From positions 143,979 to 177,754 of the forward strand of contig WELA01012911.1 in the NCBI GenBank assembly GCA_009602735.1: a stretch of 33,776 nucleotides of DNA, read 5' to 3'. A program made the translations under genes and the position numbers. The stretch comes from Mesotaenium endlicherianum (lineage: Eukaryota; Streptophyta; Zygnematophyceae; Zygnematales; Mesotaeniaceae). Below are positions 11,551 to 20,800 of the stretch, one piece after another (the first letter of the stretch is position 1; the number at the start of each line of letters is the position of its first letter). Below the pieces are notes generated by a model. The model was not told the origin of the DNA. It did no database searches and saw only the letters and a list, made by a program, of their open reading frames with translations.

Positions 11551-13227
11551 ATGGCGCCCACCACACAAAAGGAGGACAGAAAGCGCAAGGCAGAAGAAGC
11601 CAGGAGGACAATGGAGCAATACCAGAAGGAGCTGGCGGCGACGTCCCTCACCAGGAGAGAACAAGAAAGGGTCCGCAAACAACAAGAGGCGGCAGAAGAG
11701 GCACAGAGGAAGAAGGATCAGGAAGCGGAAAACCTCAGGAAGGCTGAGGAGGAGAGACAGAAGAAACAGCAAGAAGAAGCGGCAGCGGCAGAAGAGGAGA
11801 AAAGAAAAAAGATTGAAGCGGACAGACAGAAGAGCTTGGCCACTTACAGGTATACTGTGGTGGGTGGCCAAAACTTCGATAACCTGAAGGAAGCATTGCT
11901 GGCAGCCCAGGAGATCAACAGGCTGGAACAGACAACACTGCTACAGAAGGAAGGAGCTACAGCACTGGACAGGTACATCGAGACACACACCGGCGTGGTC
12001 CTTTACGAAGATTATGCTAAGATGGTGGGCTATACAGCAGAGCAGGCCCGGTATCTCGCAGATGATTCAGAGGACAAGCCGGTCCCCATACCGGGAATAG
12101 TGGGAGATCAGAGACTCATCCGGATGGTGAGCATGCGGCCCGATAGCTTTAAGGATACGGTATTCTACCTCACACTCCTGCCAGCTTACAATGAAGTTGA
12201 GAGAAGGAGCTGGGAGTACTTGGCCAGGGAAGCAGGACAGCAGATGTTCTCTCCCCACTGGTTCCCGTGTAAACTGAGGAAGGCTGAGCACGGACCCCAG
12301 TACTACCAGCAGCCAACAGACTGGAGGTGGATGACCGTCACAAATAAGAAGCAGGAGTGTGACCGAGCCCAACCGGATGACTTCCACTATGGCCTAGACG
12401 GCTATCTCATCCTACCACCTCACATTGCCCCTTGGGACCCCAGGCTGAATGGATGCCTGAGCAATATGAATGCAGAGACCAAGGAACATAGGAGGAGGGG
12501 AAGAGAGTACTTCTCTAAGGGAAAGCATGCCTTTGTCAAATGGGCAAAGAATGCAGGCCGGATAGATATCAGTAGGCTGAAGGCCAAGCAACCTCCAGCG
12601 CGCCCTAAGAAAGGGAGGTCGGTAGACTACTCCATGTCTACTAGGGAGCAGGACGACTTAGTGGACGAGACCCCTACTCTCTCCGAGGAGGAGGATGAGG
12701 AGGTTGAGGAAGAAGAACAGGGCAGAGGAGAAGCATCAGCAGCAGGTACTCAGGATACCCAAGGACAGGTAGGGGCGCTTCTTAAAGAACCACGATCAGG
12801 TGTTTGGAATGTGATCCCCGTTATGGCGAATACTGGACCCCGCGCTCGATCCCACAGCCCACCTGCCCAAGCAGGGGAAGAAGCTGATCTGACTGTATTG
12901 GGCAGCAGACACAGGCAGAAATCCCCAGAGGACAGGGGTGCCAGAAGAGGGACACGCGGGTGGGCCAGAGGTATGCCAGCCTCCCCCTCCGCTCAGGGGC
13001 ATGTACCTCTAGCCAATGTATTTCAGCATCCTACTGGAATGCCTGTCTATGTGGGCATCAACACCCAAGTGGTTGAAGAGCAGGCTACCATCCTTCGTTC
13101 TCCTCGAGGTCCAACTTTAGAGCAAACCGGGTTCTTTAGAAGGCCAGCTGACAGACCTAGAGGGCTGTCCAGATCTAGGTCCAGATCTCCGTCCCCTGAT
13201 CCTGAAGCCCCAGGAACCACCCCTTAA
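11551..13227 (+). CDS. Third ORF of the chromovirus, unknown function
   Basis: An open frame of 558 codons between pol and the 3' LTR, on the sense strand. I chose ATG 11551 (purine at -3, G at +4); an in-frame ATG at 11542 adds three residues. Residues about 1-95 are a strongly charged Lys/Glu/Arg/Gln coiled coil. About 100-350 look folded, rich in Trp and Tyr (WEYLAREAGQQMF, WRWMTV, YGLDGYLILPP). About 370-400 is acidic (SEEEDEEVEEEE), and the end is disordered with an SR run (SRSRSRSPSPDP). No signal peptide or membrane segment is visible, so an envelope protein is unlikely. Arg- and Lys-rich patches with an SR tail would suit nucleic-acid or chromatin binding, but that is only inference. 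It is intact, as long as gag, and I do not recognise the family. Confidence 0.8.
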   Translation: MAPTTQKEDRKRKAEEARRTMEQYQKELAATSLTRREQERVRKQQEAAEEAQRKKDQEAENLRKAEEERQKKQQEEAAAAEEEKRKKIEADRQKSLATYRYTVVGGQNFDNLKEALLAAQEINRLEQTTLLQKEGATALDRYIETHTGVVLYEDYAKMVGYTAEQARYLADDSEDKPVPIPGIVGDQRLIRMVSMRPDSFKDTVFYLTLLPAYNEVERRSWEYLAREAGQQMFSPHWFPCKLRKAEHGPQYYQQPTDWRWMTVTNKKQECDRAQPDDFHYGLDGYLILPPHIAPWDPRLNGCLSNMNAETKEHRRRGREYFSKGKHAFVKWAKNAGRIDISRLKAKQPPARPKKGRSVDYSMSTREQDDLVDETPTLSEEEDEEVEEEEQGRGEASAAGTQDTQGQVGALLKEPRSGVWNVIPVMANTGPRARSHSPPAQAGEEADLTVLGSRHRQKSPEDRGARRGTRGWARGMPASPSAQGHVPLANVFQHPTGMPVYVGINTQVVEEQATILRSPRGPTLEQTGFFRRPADRPRGLSRSRSRSPSPDPEAPGTTP

Positions 13228-13325
13228 GGTGACAGGCTGAAAAGATAGTCAGTAAGGGAGGCTGGTCAGGGTCAGTTTCTTTATTTAAAGCTTTTGCAGT
13301 TTAATGTTGTCGAGGCGACAACAAG

Positions 13326-13339
13326 TTAAGTTGGAGGGA
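13326..13339 (+). other. Polypurine tract before the 3' LTR
   Basis: TTAAGTTGGAGGGA ends one base before the 3' LTR start at 13341. This purine-rich run is where plus-strand DNA synthesis is primed in LTR elements. A second copy of the same string lies at 11332-11344. Confidence 0.8.
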
Positions 13340-13340
13340 T

Positions 13341-14085
13341 TGTAATGAATCAGTATATTAGTAGATATAATATTCATTTAAATATAATAGTTAATTTAGT
13401 TCAGCCTGCTGAACTTTAGTTAGTAGTCAGTCTGCTGAACTTTAGTTAATAATCAGTCTGCTGGACTTTACATAATTATCAGTTTAATGACTCGGCCAAA
13501 AGCAGCAGGCTGAAGTCAACTTAAGTCAGCTTGCTGACACATTCTTTGACAGCCAGCTGACTTCCGTACTCGGTAGCAGCGAACTGCCTTGATATGCATC
13601 TAAGTGCGATATGCTAGATGAATGGCCAGATGACATCCCTATGATGGATGGCTATTCGGGATGATGGGAGATGGCGGTGGATTTGGTTAACCGAGGTCCT
13701 ACCAACGTGGTTAACTCCCGGGTAGGCGGTGCCATCGCACTGACCGTTGAACAGTAAACTCATTCCATGTACATATGCTAGGCATTGCTCTCGAGTTCGG
13801 CATTCGGAAACGAGGCCAACTCTCTTGTACAGCTTACTGAGAGAACTCTGAATCCAAGGCGAGAAGCCATTGATACGCACTGTCTTCTAACCTTGCTTAT
13901 GTATGAGTTTACTGATTTGCATCATTGATGCTAGTTTACTCGCATTTGACTTACGAGTATTATTCCCTGCTAGTGTATTGTCCTTTGCCGTTTAACTAGT
14001 TAACGAAAATACCATAAAGATTACTTGCTGATATAAAGATCTTTATTAATTGTTAATCGCCTATTTGGTAAGTCGATTCATTTCA
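13341..14085 (+). repeat. 3' long terminal repeat
   Basis: This is the partner of the 5' LTR: 745 bp, TG...CA ends, about 98.4 percent identical and without indels. It is followed by the CTCAA target duplication at 14086-14090. Substitutions cluster at 13606-13611 relative to the 5' copy and are otherwise scattered. Confidence 0.95.
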
Positions 14086-14214
14086 CTCAATACTTGACCA
14101 AATTCAATGAACTTTATATCAAAATGACCACAAAAACGCACTCTACATTACTATTCAATCAAAACATACTTTCATGAAACTCAAAAATGCACTTTATAAA
14201 CCTATGACCTTACA

Positions 14215-14543
14215 CCTCGGTTAACCAAATCCACCGCCATCTCCCATCATCCCGAATCACCATCCATCCGAAGGATGTCATCTGGCCATTCATCTAGCAT
14301 ACCACACTTAGATGCATATCGAGGCAGTTCGCTGCTACCAAGTACGGAAGTGAGCTGGCCGTCAGAGAATGTGTCAGCAGCTGACTTAAGTTGGCTTCAG
14401 CCTGCTGCTTCCGGCTAAGTCCTTAAACTGATAATTATATAAAGTCCAGCAGACTCAATACTACATAAAGTTCAGTAGGCTGAACTTAATTAACTGTTAT
14501 ATTTAAATGAATATTATATCTTCTAATATACTAATTCATAACA
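14215..14543 (-). repeat. Antisense partial LTR of a related, diverged element
   Basis: The reverse complement starts TGTTATGAATTAG and follows the first 345 or so bases of the young LTR with many substitutions and small indels. It keeps CTTCCGTAC, GGTAGCAGCGAACTGCC, GATGGGAGATGGCGG and TTTGGTTAACCGAGG. It breaks off inside the LTR at about 14215, so only the 5' half is present. It lies 130 bp beyond the young 3' LTR in opposite orientation and could pair with it in read-through RNA. Confidence 0.85.
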
Positions 14544-14547
14544 GTCG

Positions 14548-15560
14548 GACCCCAGGCACGTGCGTGGCTTCTCAGCACGTGTGCCTTCAACCCGGTTGAC
14601 GTGTCGGCGGTCCCTTTCACGTGCGGGAATTCCCTGGTCGTTTGGTCGGTGCGTTGCTGCACGTGGAAAATCGACCTAGTGGATGGACCCCTGCACGTGT
14701 GTTGGTGGCGGACTGGCTGGGGGTTGACCCATTCCTGGTCTTCCTGCACTTGCATCATGCGGTGAAGCATCCCACACTCAGTGCTTCCCATGCTCAAGCA
14801 GTTCCTCATTCCACACTATCAACACTTATCCACAGCTTCCCTTACAAGGACAGAAGCGTCTTACTTCCACACAGGCTTTCACCCAAGTTGAGGGTTTACA
14901 GAATGAACAAGTTTGTGGTATGCAAAATTCACGTCTAAGGAGCTTAACAGGCAATGCCAGATTCAAAGAAAATCGCCCTTCAAGGCTTTCGCTTAACTTT
15001 CACAAGTCACAGCTTACAAAACTATGAAACTGCACATTTATGCTACCCTAGTCTGAGCTCTTCACTCAACACCGCGCCTTAACAGCTCTTTTCTGCTCGG
15101 CTGGGCTCACTCAGTTCTCAACTGAGAGCTTTACTTGTTAAGACTATTCCTGTTATCAGCAATTCGACAATTGAGACTTCTGAGAACTTGGAAACTAGCA
15201 CAGCACTCACCATTTTAAGTGACCCTCGCACGCTTGTGGCGTTTGACTCAAACCTGTGCTAATCTCCTAACAGATTCAATTCTGCAGCTCTCTACTTTCT
15301 ACCAGCGAGATCCTCTCTTGGGAACTCATGAGGTCTAACCTTTCTATGATACACTTAGGAAGAAATCTTCCAGCGTCGGCAGAAGCGTGGCGTCTCGGCT
15401 CTTCTATGGCCTTGGGAACTCCTTCTTCTTCGCGCTCCTTCTGCTCCTTCAGTTTCCTTTGACAACGATGTGAGCAAGAATGAGGCAGCTTCAGGCAGGG
15501 CTCGTGCCTTTCACAGGCACCACACATTATCCTCTCTCGAGAATGCCAGTGCTTAGTCAC
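14548..15560 (+). repeat. Old dispersed repeat, copy B (likely LTR), GC-richer
   Basis: It aligns by eye with 2605-3560 in the same orientation, with shared blocks in the same order. It keeps CACGTG motifs that are CACATG in copy A. It starts right after the antisense LTR fragment. If the two copies are LTRs of one old element, the chromovirus inserted inside it. The right edge is approximate. Confidence 0.55.
14557..14699. promoter_or_regulatory. Cluster of five CACGTG (G-box) palindromes
   Basis: CACGTG occurs at 14557, 14576, 14618, 14660 and 14694, with two successive 42-bp intervals. G-boxes bind plant bZIP and bHLH factors. Their place at the start of a probable old LTR fits an enhancer in its U3 region. 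Copy A has decayed CACATGTG versions. Function is inferred. Confidence 0.4.
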
Positions 15561-16150
15561 AGTGCTTAGCTTGCATGCCGTCGTTACCTAGCAGCTCTCA
15601 AACAGCTTAGGAGTTGTCATTGAGCATGCTTGCATGCCTTGGGATTGTCCCGCGTGACCGCTTAGCCTTTCAGCTGACAATCACGCCTATGTGGCTGGCT
15701 GGCAGCGTTTAAGATGAACGCTCAAGCCGTGACCAGTCACCTGCGGGTCTTGGCCGAGGTGGCACACAACGCCTCTGCAACATCCTTGCTGTACTTGGCT
15801 TAGATAGCCAATGGCTCAGTAACTTTCTTGGCACTTGCTGGGCTGGCTCATTGCTGGTTCCATACCCCTAGCCTTTCGACTGACTACTCCATCCAAATTC
15901 CCATCCATCCTGGGTGTGGGTTTGACGTGTCGTGACCACTTTGACAGTGATAACGACTTTGACATGACCGCTGACATATATAACTCGGTCCTTTGGTCGG
16001 TGAGTCAACGCTGACTTCCCGTACCTGGGCGGCCGTGGCTTGCGCTGTGCGTGTGGCGCCGTCAAGTGGATAGAAGTCGCGACATCGAGACGGTCCAACT
16101 TCGTTCGCATCCATATTGAGCAATGTAAACATGTTAGGAGTCGTAGGACC
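15561..16150. other. Intergenic, nothing recognised
   Basis: No coding family, RNA gene or clear repeat was seen. A TATA-like ACATATATAA lies near 15974 and could be a promoter relic of the old repeat. Confidence 0.4.
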
Positions 16151-16153
16151 TTA

Positions 16154-17001
16154 GGCCCAGTTTACAGTGGCCACAGGCACTCATTGATCAACGCGAATTG
16201 CGGAATTGAAAATTACGAGATCAAAGCGACGAAGACAAAATAGACGACCAAGTTTCAAACAGCTAAACAACAAAGCGTTTACAGTGCACAGGCACAAATT
16301 GATTGAGGGAAATGGTAAAATCCCCTCCACATAATGTCACGCTTCGTCTTCGCGTAATTTTCGGGCTCGGTCAGACCTCACAAATCATATTTTAACATCG
16401 TGCATCGTGCATCTTGCTCTTAAAAAATGACCTTTGGATGCCGAAACCTCACATCCTCACCATGCAGCCGCGAACAGCTGCGAACATAAATACACCATAG
16501 CCTGCTCATGCAATAGAAACTTTTGTATTGGCGTTTCCCAAATAGGGAGGGAGGATAGCAGTATACATATGCGATGGGTTCAGACGAATGTTGAGTGTAG
16601 AAACTTGGTGAACGCTGTATTTTTTTCTCTACTCCTTGTCGTCCCGAAATCGTTGCCAAAAAAAGTGAAGTACACCACGAGTACATCCTTGTTTGCATCC
16701 CCTACCTAATACCGACAGTCCTTGTCGATCGAGTGATCGTCGAGGAGGGGTCATTCTAGGGGTCGAACACATCTCAGATTCTCAAACCTGCTCGAGAGCA
16801 GGTTTGAAAATCCGAGTTTGATTGATTGAAACCACAAAGTTCAATCGATTTTTTACCCAACTTCAATCGATCACGTCGCGCCTAAAGACCACTGTAAACA
16901 GCACTTTCATTGCGCTCGAATTGAAAATGTACCTGCAGGTACCGGTTTGTACCTTTCAATCAATTAAAGTCGCTATCGATTTGCCCACTGTAAACTGGGC
17001 C
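16154..17001. mobile_element. Harbinger-like MITE with perfect 17-bp TIRs
   Basis: GGCCCAGTTTACAGTGG at 16154-16170 is the exact reverse complement of 16985-17001. The trinucleotide TTA flanks both ends (16151-16153 and 17002-17004), the target duplication typical of PIF/Harbinger elements, whose ends also begin with G. The 848 bp hold no transposase. The core GTTTACAGTG is repeated inward at 16277-16286 and, inverted, at 16890-16899, giving nested terminal repeats. ATCGAT-type motifs and a perfect palindrome (16783-16806) fill the right half. It is non-autonomous. The superfamily is inferred from the target duplication and TIR start. Confidence 0.8.
16783..16806. repeat. Perfect 24-bp palindrome inside the MITE
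   Basis: CAAACCTGCTC and GAGCAGGTTTG pair perfectly around a two-base centre. The flanks CTCAGATTCT and AAAATCCGAG extend the stem with a few mismatches to about 44 bases. Confidence 0.85.
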
Positions 17002-17004
17002 TTA

Positions 17005-17832
17005 GTTTGACCATTGAATTCGAATTGCCCGGAAGTTACAGGAATTACTTTTTAGTGCCATACCGAGTGACGCCGACTGGCCGTAAAGTGCGCCCTGCAT
17101 TGCATTGGTTGGCAACAACAGTGTCATACACTTTTAGCCCGACCTTCGACAACGGTCCAATTTTTGACGACCGCCAGCAAAAGACAAGTCCGCCCTTGCC
17201 CCCGACTCCACCCTTGCACTTTGTTCTAGCCCTGTTGTGAAATGGCAATATATATATATATATATTTTGTACTAATGCCATGATGTACATTATGTTCTTA
17301 GCCTCTCCACTATACGACCAGGGGAGCCGGAGCAGCCGGATGGACAATATGATGTTAGCGTCTAATTGCTACGATGAACGGCTAAGAGACTGCACGACGC
17401 CAGACAACGTGGCGCCATTTCAAATTTCCTGTTTGACCTGTGATGTCCTTTCTTCTCGCCGATGCCGCTCACATGCAGTGATAAGGAAGGGCCCCGTCTT
17501 GAGTGTGCCATCGTGATTTGTGCTTGCATCGTCTCGTCCATCATTTTACTAGTAATCTCAGTCTTCTCATAGCTGTTGCGCTCGATTGTGCGGGCATATC
17601 CCTTGTAGTGCTGTCGCATTTCTTGTTAGGTGGCAATTCCGCTGAATTATAGAGGTACCCACAGAAGTTCACCAAGTGCACAATCTGATGTTCTTGGCGT
17701 GATCCAGATAGTAGACCAAACATATTTTAGAGAGTTTCCGGTCTAGGGCCGCGATTACACATGTTGATCATATCCAATTTAAGACGTAACCGAAACAAAT
17801 AAGGGCCCTGGCAGTGAGAACCAGCGGTCAAC
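17005..17832. other. Upstream region of the GH9 gene
   Basis: No coding exon is recognised between the MITE and the predicted start of the GH9 gene. It contains an AT dinucleotide run at 17248-17265. The promoter and 5' UTR of the GH9 gene probably lie in its right part. Confidence 0.4.
17248..17265. repeat. AT microsatellite
   Basis: About nine AT units in otherwise mixed sequence. Confidence 0.9.
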
Positions 17833-20800
17833 ATGAGTCGTCAATATGCAGTTATTGATCCGACGAAGGGGTACGGTGTCTTTCACAATCTGTAGCTAAA
17901 GTTGTAACATGTGAGCCTTTTCGTGAGTTTATGTCCAAATATGCTCTACCTTGTACATCCTCCAATTGATTGCCCATGAGGAAGAGCTTCTTTGGTTTGC
18001 ACAAATTTGACCGGATCGCTTCTGCTTTATTTCTGGTGGTGACAGGGGGAAGAGGTCAGCGTTGGTTCTGGCCATGGCCATGATCGGCAGTGTTGCAATT
18101 TTGGTGGCTAGTGTGTTTCTGGGAATAAAGCTAGCATCTGAAGCAGGAGAAGACGATCCTGCCCCGCCCCCGCCCCCTCCCCCGCCACAGATTAGGGCCA
18201 ACATAACGTCCACGCTCGAGATGTCTTTACTCTTCTTGCAAGCTCAAAAATGTGAGTAATCCTTTCCCAAGGACATTCTTCAAAATGTCAAGTCATTGAC
18301 TCGTTTCCTGCCTCTCATCTGACCAGTTGAATGATGCATTATTTCCCTAAGTAGTTGCTAGAATAGCTCAGTCCAGCTGGCAGCTCACATCATCCACCTC
18401 TCTCCCTGCATCACGTCCTCGCTGAATGCTCCTTCTACACACCTTAAGTTGGTACCTTCCATGACTAGTTTGCCTCCAACCCTGTCTCCTACCACCACAT
18501 TTCCCAATAAAAAATGAGACCACACCGGTACCTGAGCACACCAACAGGCCCCGTAATTCTCCCTGCTCACCTACAACCCTATCCCATAGGCTGCTGCAGG
18601 CTGTCTCGCGTGACCTGGGTAAGCCAAAGCGAGCATTTGACAGAAAAGTGCCTGACAGGGGAAGGGGAGGAGGGTGTGGGGGCTGGGTTGGAACTGGGCT
18701 GGGGCTGGGGGGCTTGTCGGGTGTCTCGTTTGGGTATCTCTCCCCTCTCCGCTGGCGGCAGCTGGGAAGCTTCCGGAGGGCTTCCCGATCTCGTGGAGGA
18801 ACGACTCGGGGCTGACGGACGGGCTGGACCAGAACAAGGACCTCTCGGGTGGGCTCTACAGCGGGGGCGGCAATATCAAGAACACGTACCCTCTGGCCTT
18901 CAGCACCACCATGCTGGCGTGGGGCGTGCTGGAGTACCAGGCGGCGTTTGCGGCGGACAACAGCCTGCAGATGACCATCGACCTGCTCAACTGGAACTGC
19001 GAGTACCTCCTCAAGGCCTTCTACCAGTCGCTCGTGTTTGCGCAGGTCGGGCTCTCCCCCTCCCCCCCACCCCCCNTCCCTTTCCCCCCCATCCCCATCC
19101 TTATCCCCATTCCCACTCGTGCTCCTCTTCTTCTTCTTCTTCTTCTTTTTCTTCGTCTTATTGCCTGCATCACATCAGCTCTGTGTTGTGCGTGCATGTT
19201 TGTCCGGGCACTCTCTTTCACGCACTCTCCTTTTCGTTCTCTCTCTCATTCTCTTTCTCGTCCGCTCTCTTGTGCTATACCTCGCTTGCTTGTGTTCGGT
19301 TCCTCGATCACTTGCGTTCTCTTTCTCTTGGGCGCTTTGTCGCACTCCTCTTCCTCCACGGTGGGCCTCTCTGGTTGCTTGTCACTCCGAAGAAGTGGGG
19401 ATGTTTGTTCTGGGCATGGGATCTTTTGGTGGGGGATCAGGGAGGTTAGAGGAAGCATTGCAGCGAGAACGTGACACGTGGCACCACGTCGTGCTCTATG
19501 TTCAAACCCATGCTGCATGCTAGCCGTCCAACACATGTCATAGCTGAGCGGTAGACACAGCTCTAATTTGATGGGAGCTGCACGCGACGGGCGGATGGGA
19601 GAGGCCTCCTGAGAGACCCTTGTTGGCGCCTGGAACACGTGCCGTGTGCCAACGGCGCATCACTGGAGATGCTTTTCTTTGGGAGGTTGGGAAGCAGACT
19701 TGAGACACAATGTACACGTCTTGTGGGGTTGCCGGGTGGGCACACACGGGATTCTGTATTGGTGCACTCCTCCCTTCCCGTCCCCTCCCCTCCCCTCCAC
19801 TTCATACCATTCCACTCCACTTCGCTCCTCTCTCCACTCCGCTCCACTCCATTGACCGCGTGCATACACGGGCTCACATCCGCAACTCGCGTGCGTGCGT
19901 GCGTGCGTGCGTGTGCGACCCTGCTGACGTGCGTGCGTGGGCGCGGGGCGGGGTGCGCAGATCGGGGACCCCTTAGTGGACGACGGCTGCTTCATGCGGC
20001 CCGAGGACCAGAAGGCGGCGCAGCGGCCAACGGCGCTGCCGTGCGATGTCACGCACCCGTGCTCCGACCTCGCGGCCGAGATGGCGGCGGCGCTGGCGGC
20101 GTCCTCGCTTGTCTTCCGCCTCAGCAGCAAGGAGTGGGCCAACACGCTGCTGGTGGCGGCGGAGCAGCTGTGGACGTTTGCCGACACGTACCGCGGCGTG
20201 TACAGTCAGTGGGTCGACGTGGCGCGCACGGAGTGGAACTCGACGGGCTACGAGGACGAGCTCATGTGGGGCGCCAGCTGGCTGTACTTTGCGTCGAGCG
20301 ACGACGCGTACCTGGAGTACCTCACGGGCGCCAACATGAACGCGTGGAGCACCAACCAGTTCACGCCCGAGACCGCGCTCTTCGACTTCAACAACAAGGC
20401 GCCAGGTGTCCAGGTGCGTGGGCCGGCCGGTTGGATGGCCGGGAAGCGGGGGAGCCGCCAGCATTNAAAGCACCCCTTCCCCTCACTCCTGCCATTCTTT
20501 TGGGGGATCTACGGCACCCATGGCGAGAGATGCCTTATGCTTGTCGCGAGCTGCGGCAGCCTTTGCTTTCTCTCGGCTGCAGCTTCTGATGTCTAGCCAG
20601 GTCTCTCGTGTGCCGGTTCGCACCCCGCGTGCCATCGCCAGTTGTGCAACAGCGCCTGCTCACGCACTGACTGGATGACAGTGCGCGGTCTCCGCACATG
20701 CCCGCACCCAACAGGGCAGCCAAAGTGCCGCAGCTCATGCTCGACTTTGGCGGGACAGGGGAGAGAGAGCTGCCACATGCCCACAGCCTTTACAGCTGGT

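Larger units (their letters stand above)
5241..14085 (+). mobile_element. Complete Ty3/gypsy chromovirus with extra third ORF
   Basis: This is an intact LTR retrotransposon of 8845 bp. Its two 745-bp LTRs begin TG and end CA, and it is flanked by the 5-bp target duplication CTCAA (5236-5240 and 14086-14090). In order it holds the 5' LTR, a primer binding site, gag, a gag-pol overlap with a frameshift signal, pol (protease, RT, RNase H, integrase, chromodomain), an extra ORF, a polypurine tract and the 3' LTR. The domain order RT-RNase H-integrase and the C-terminal chromodomain place it among the chromoviruses. All three ORFs are open, and the LTRs differ at 12 positions with no indels, so the insertion is fairly recent and perhaps still mobile. 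It is inserted into older, decayed retroelement DNA. Confidence 0.95.

Noticed and set aside
11428..11871. 147-codon minus-strand ORF rich in Leu and Phe, resembling a membrane protein
   Set aside because: It is the antisense shadow of the Lys/Glu-rich coiled coil of ORF3; AAG/GAG codons read backwards give Leu and Phe.
11551..13227. ORF3 as a retroviral-type envelope
   Set aside because: No signal peptide, no hydrophobic membrane segment and no glycoprotein-like pattern; the ends are highly charged.
14621..14938. 105-codon ORF in the old repeat
   Set aside because: No recognisable domain, and the aligned copy A does not keep the frame.
19639..20589. 316-codon ORF overlapping a GH9 exon
   Set aside because: An out-of-frame shadow of the GC-rich exon 19961-20413, which has clear GH9 motifs in its own frame.
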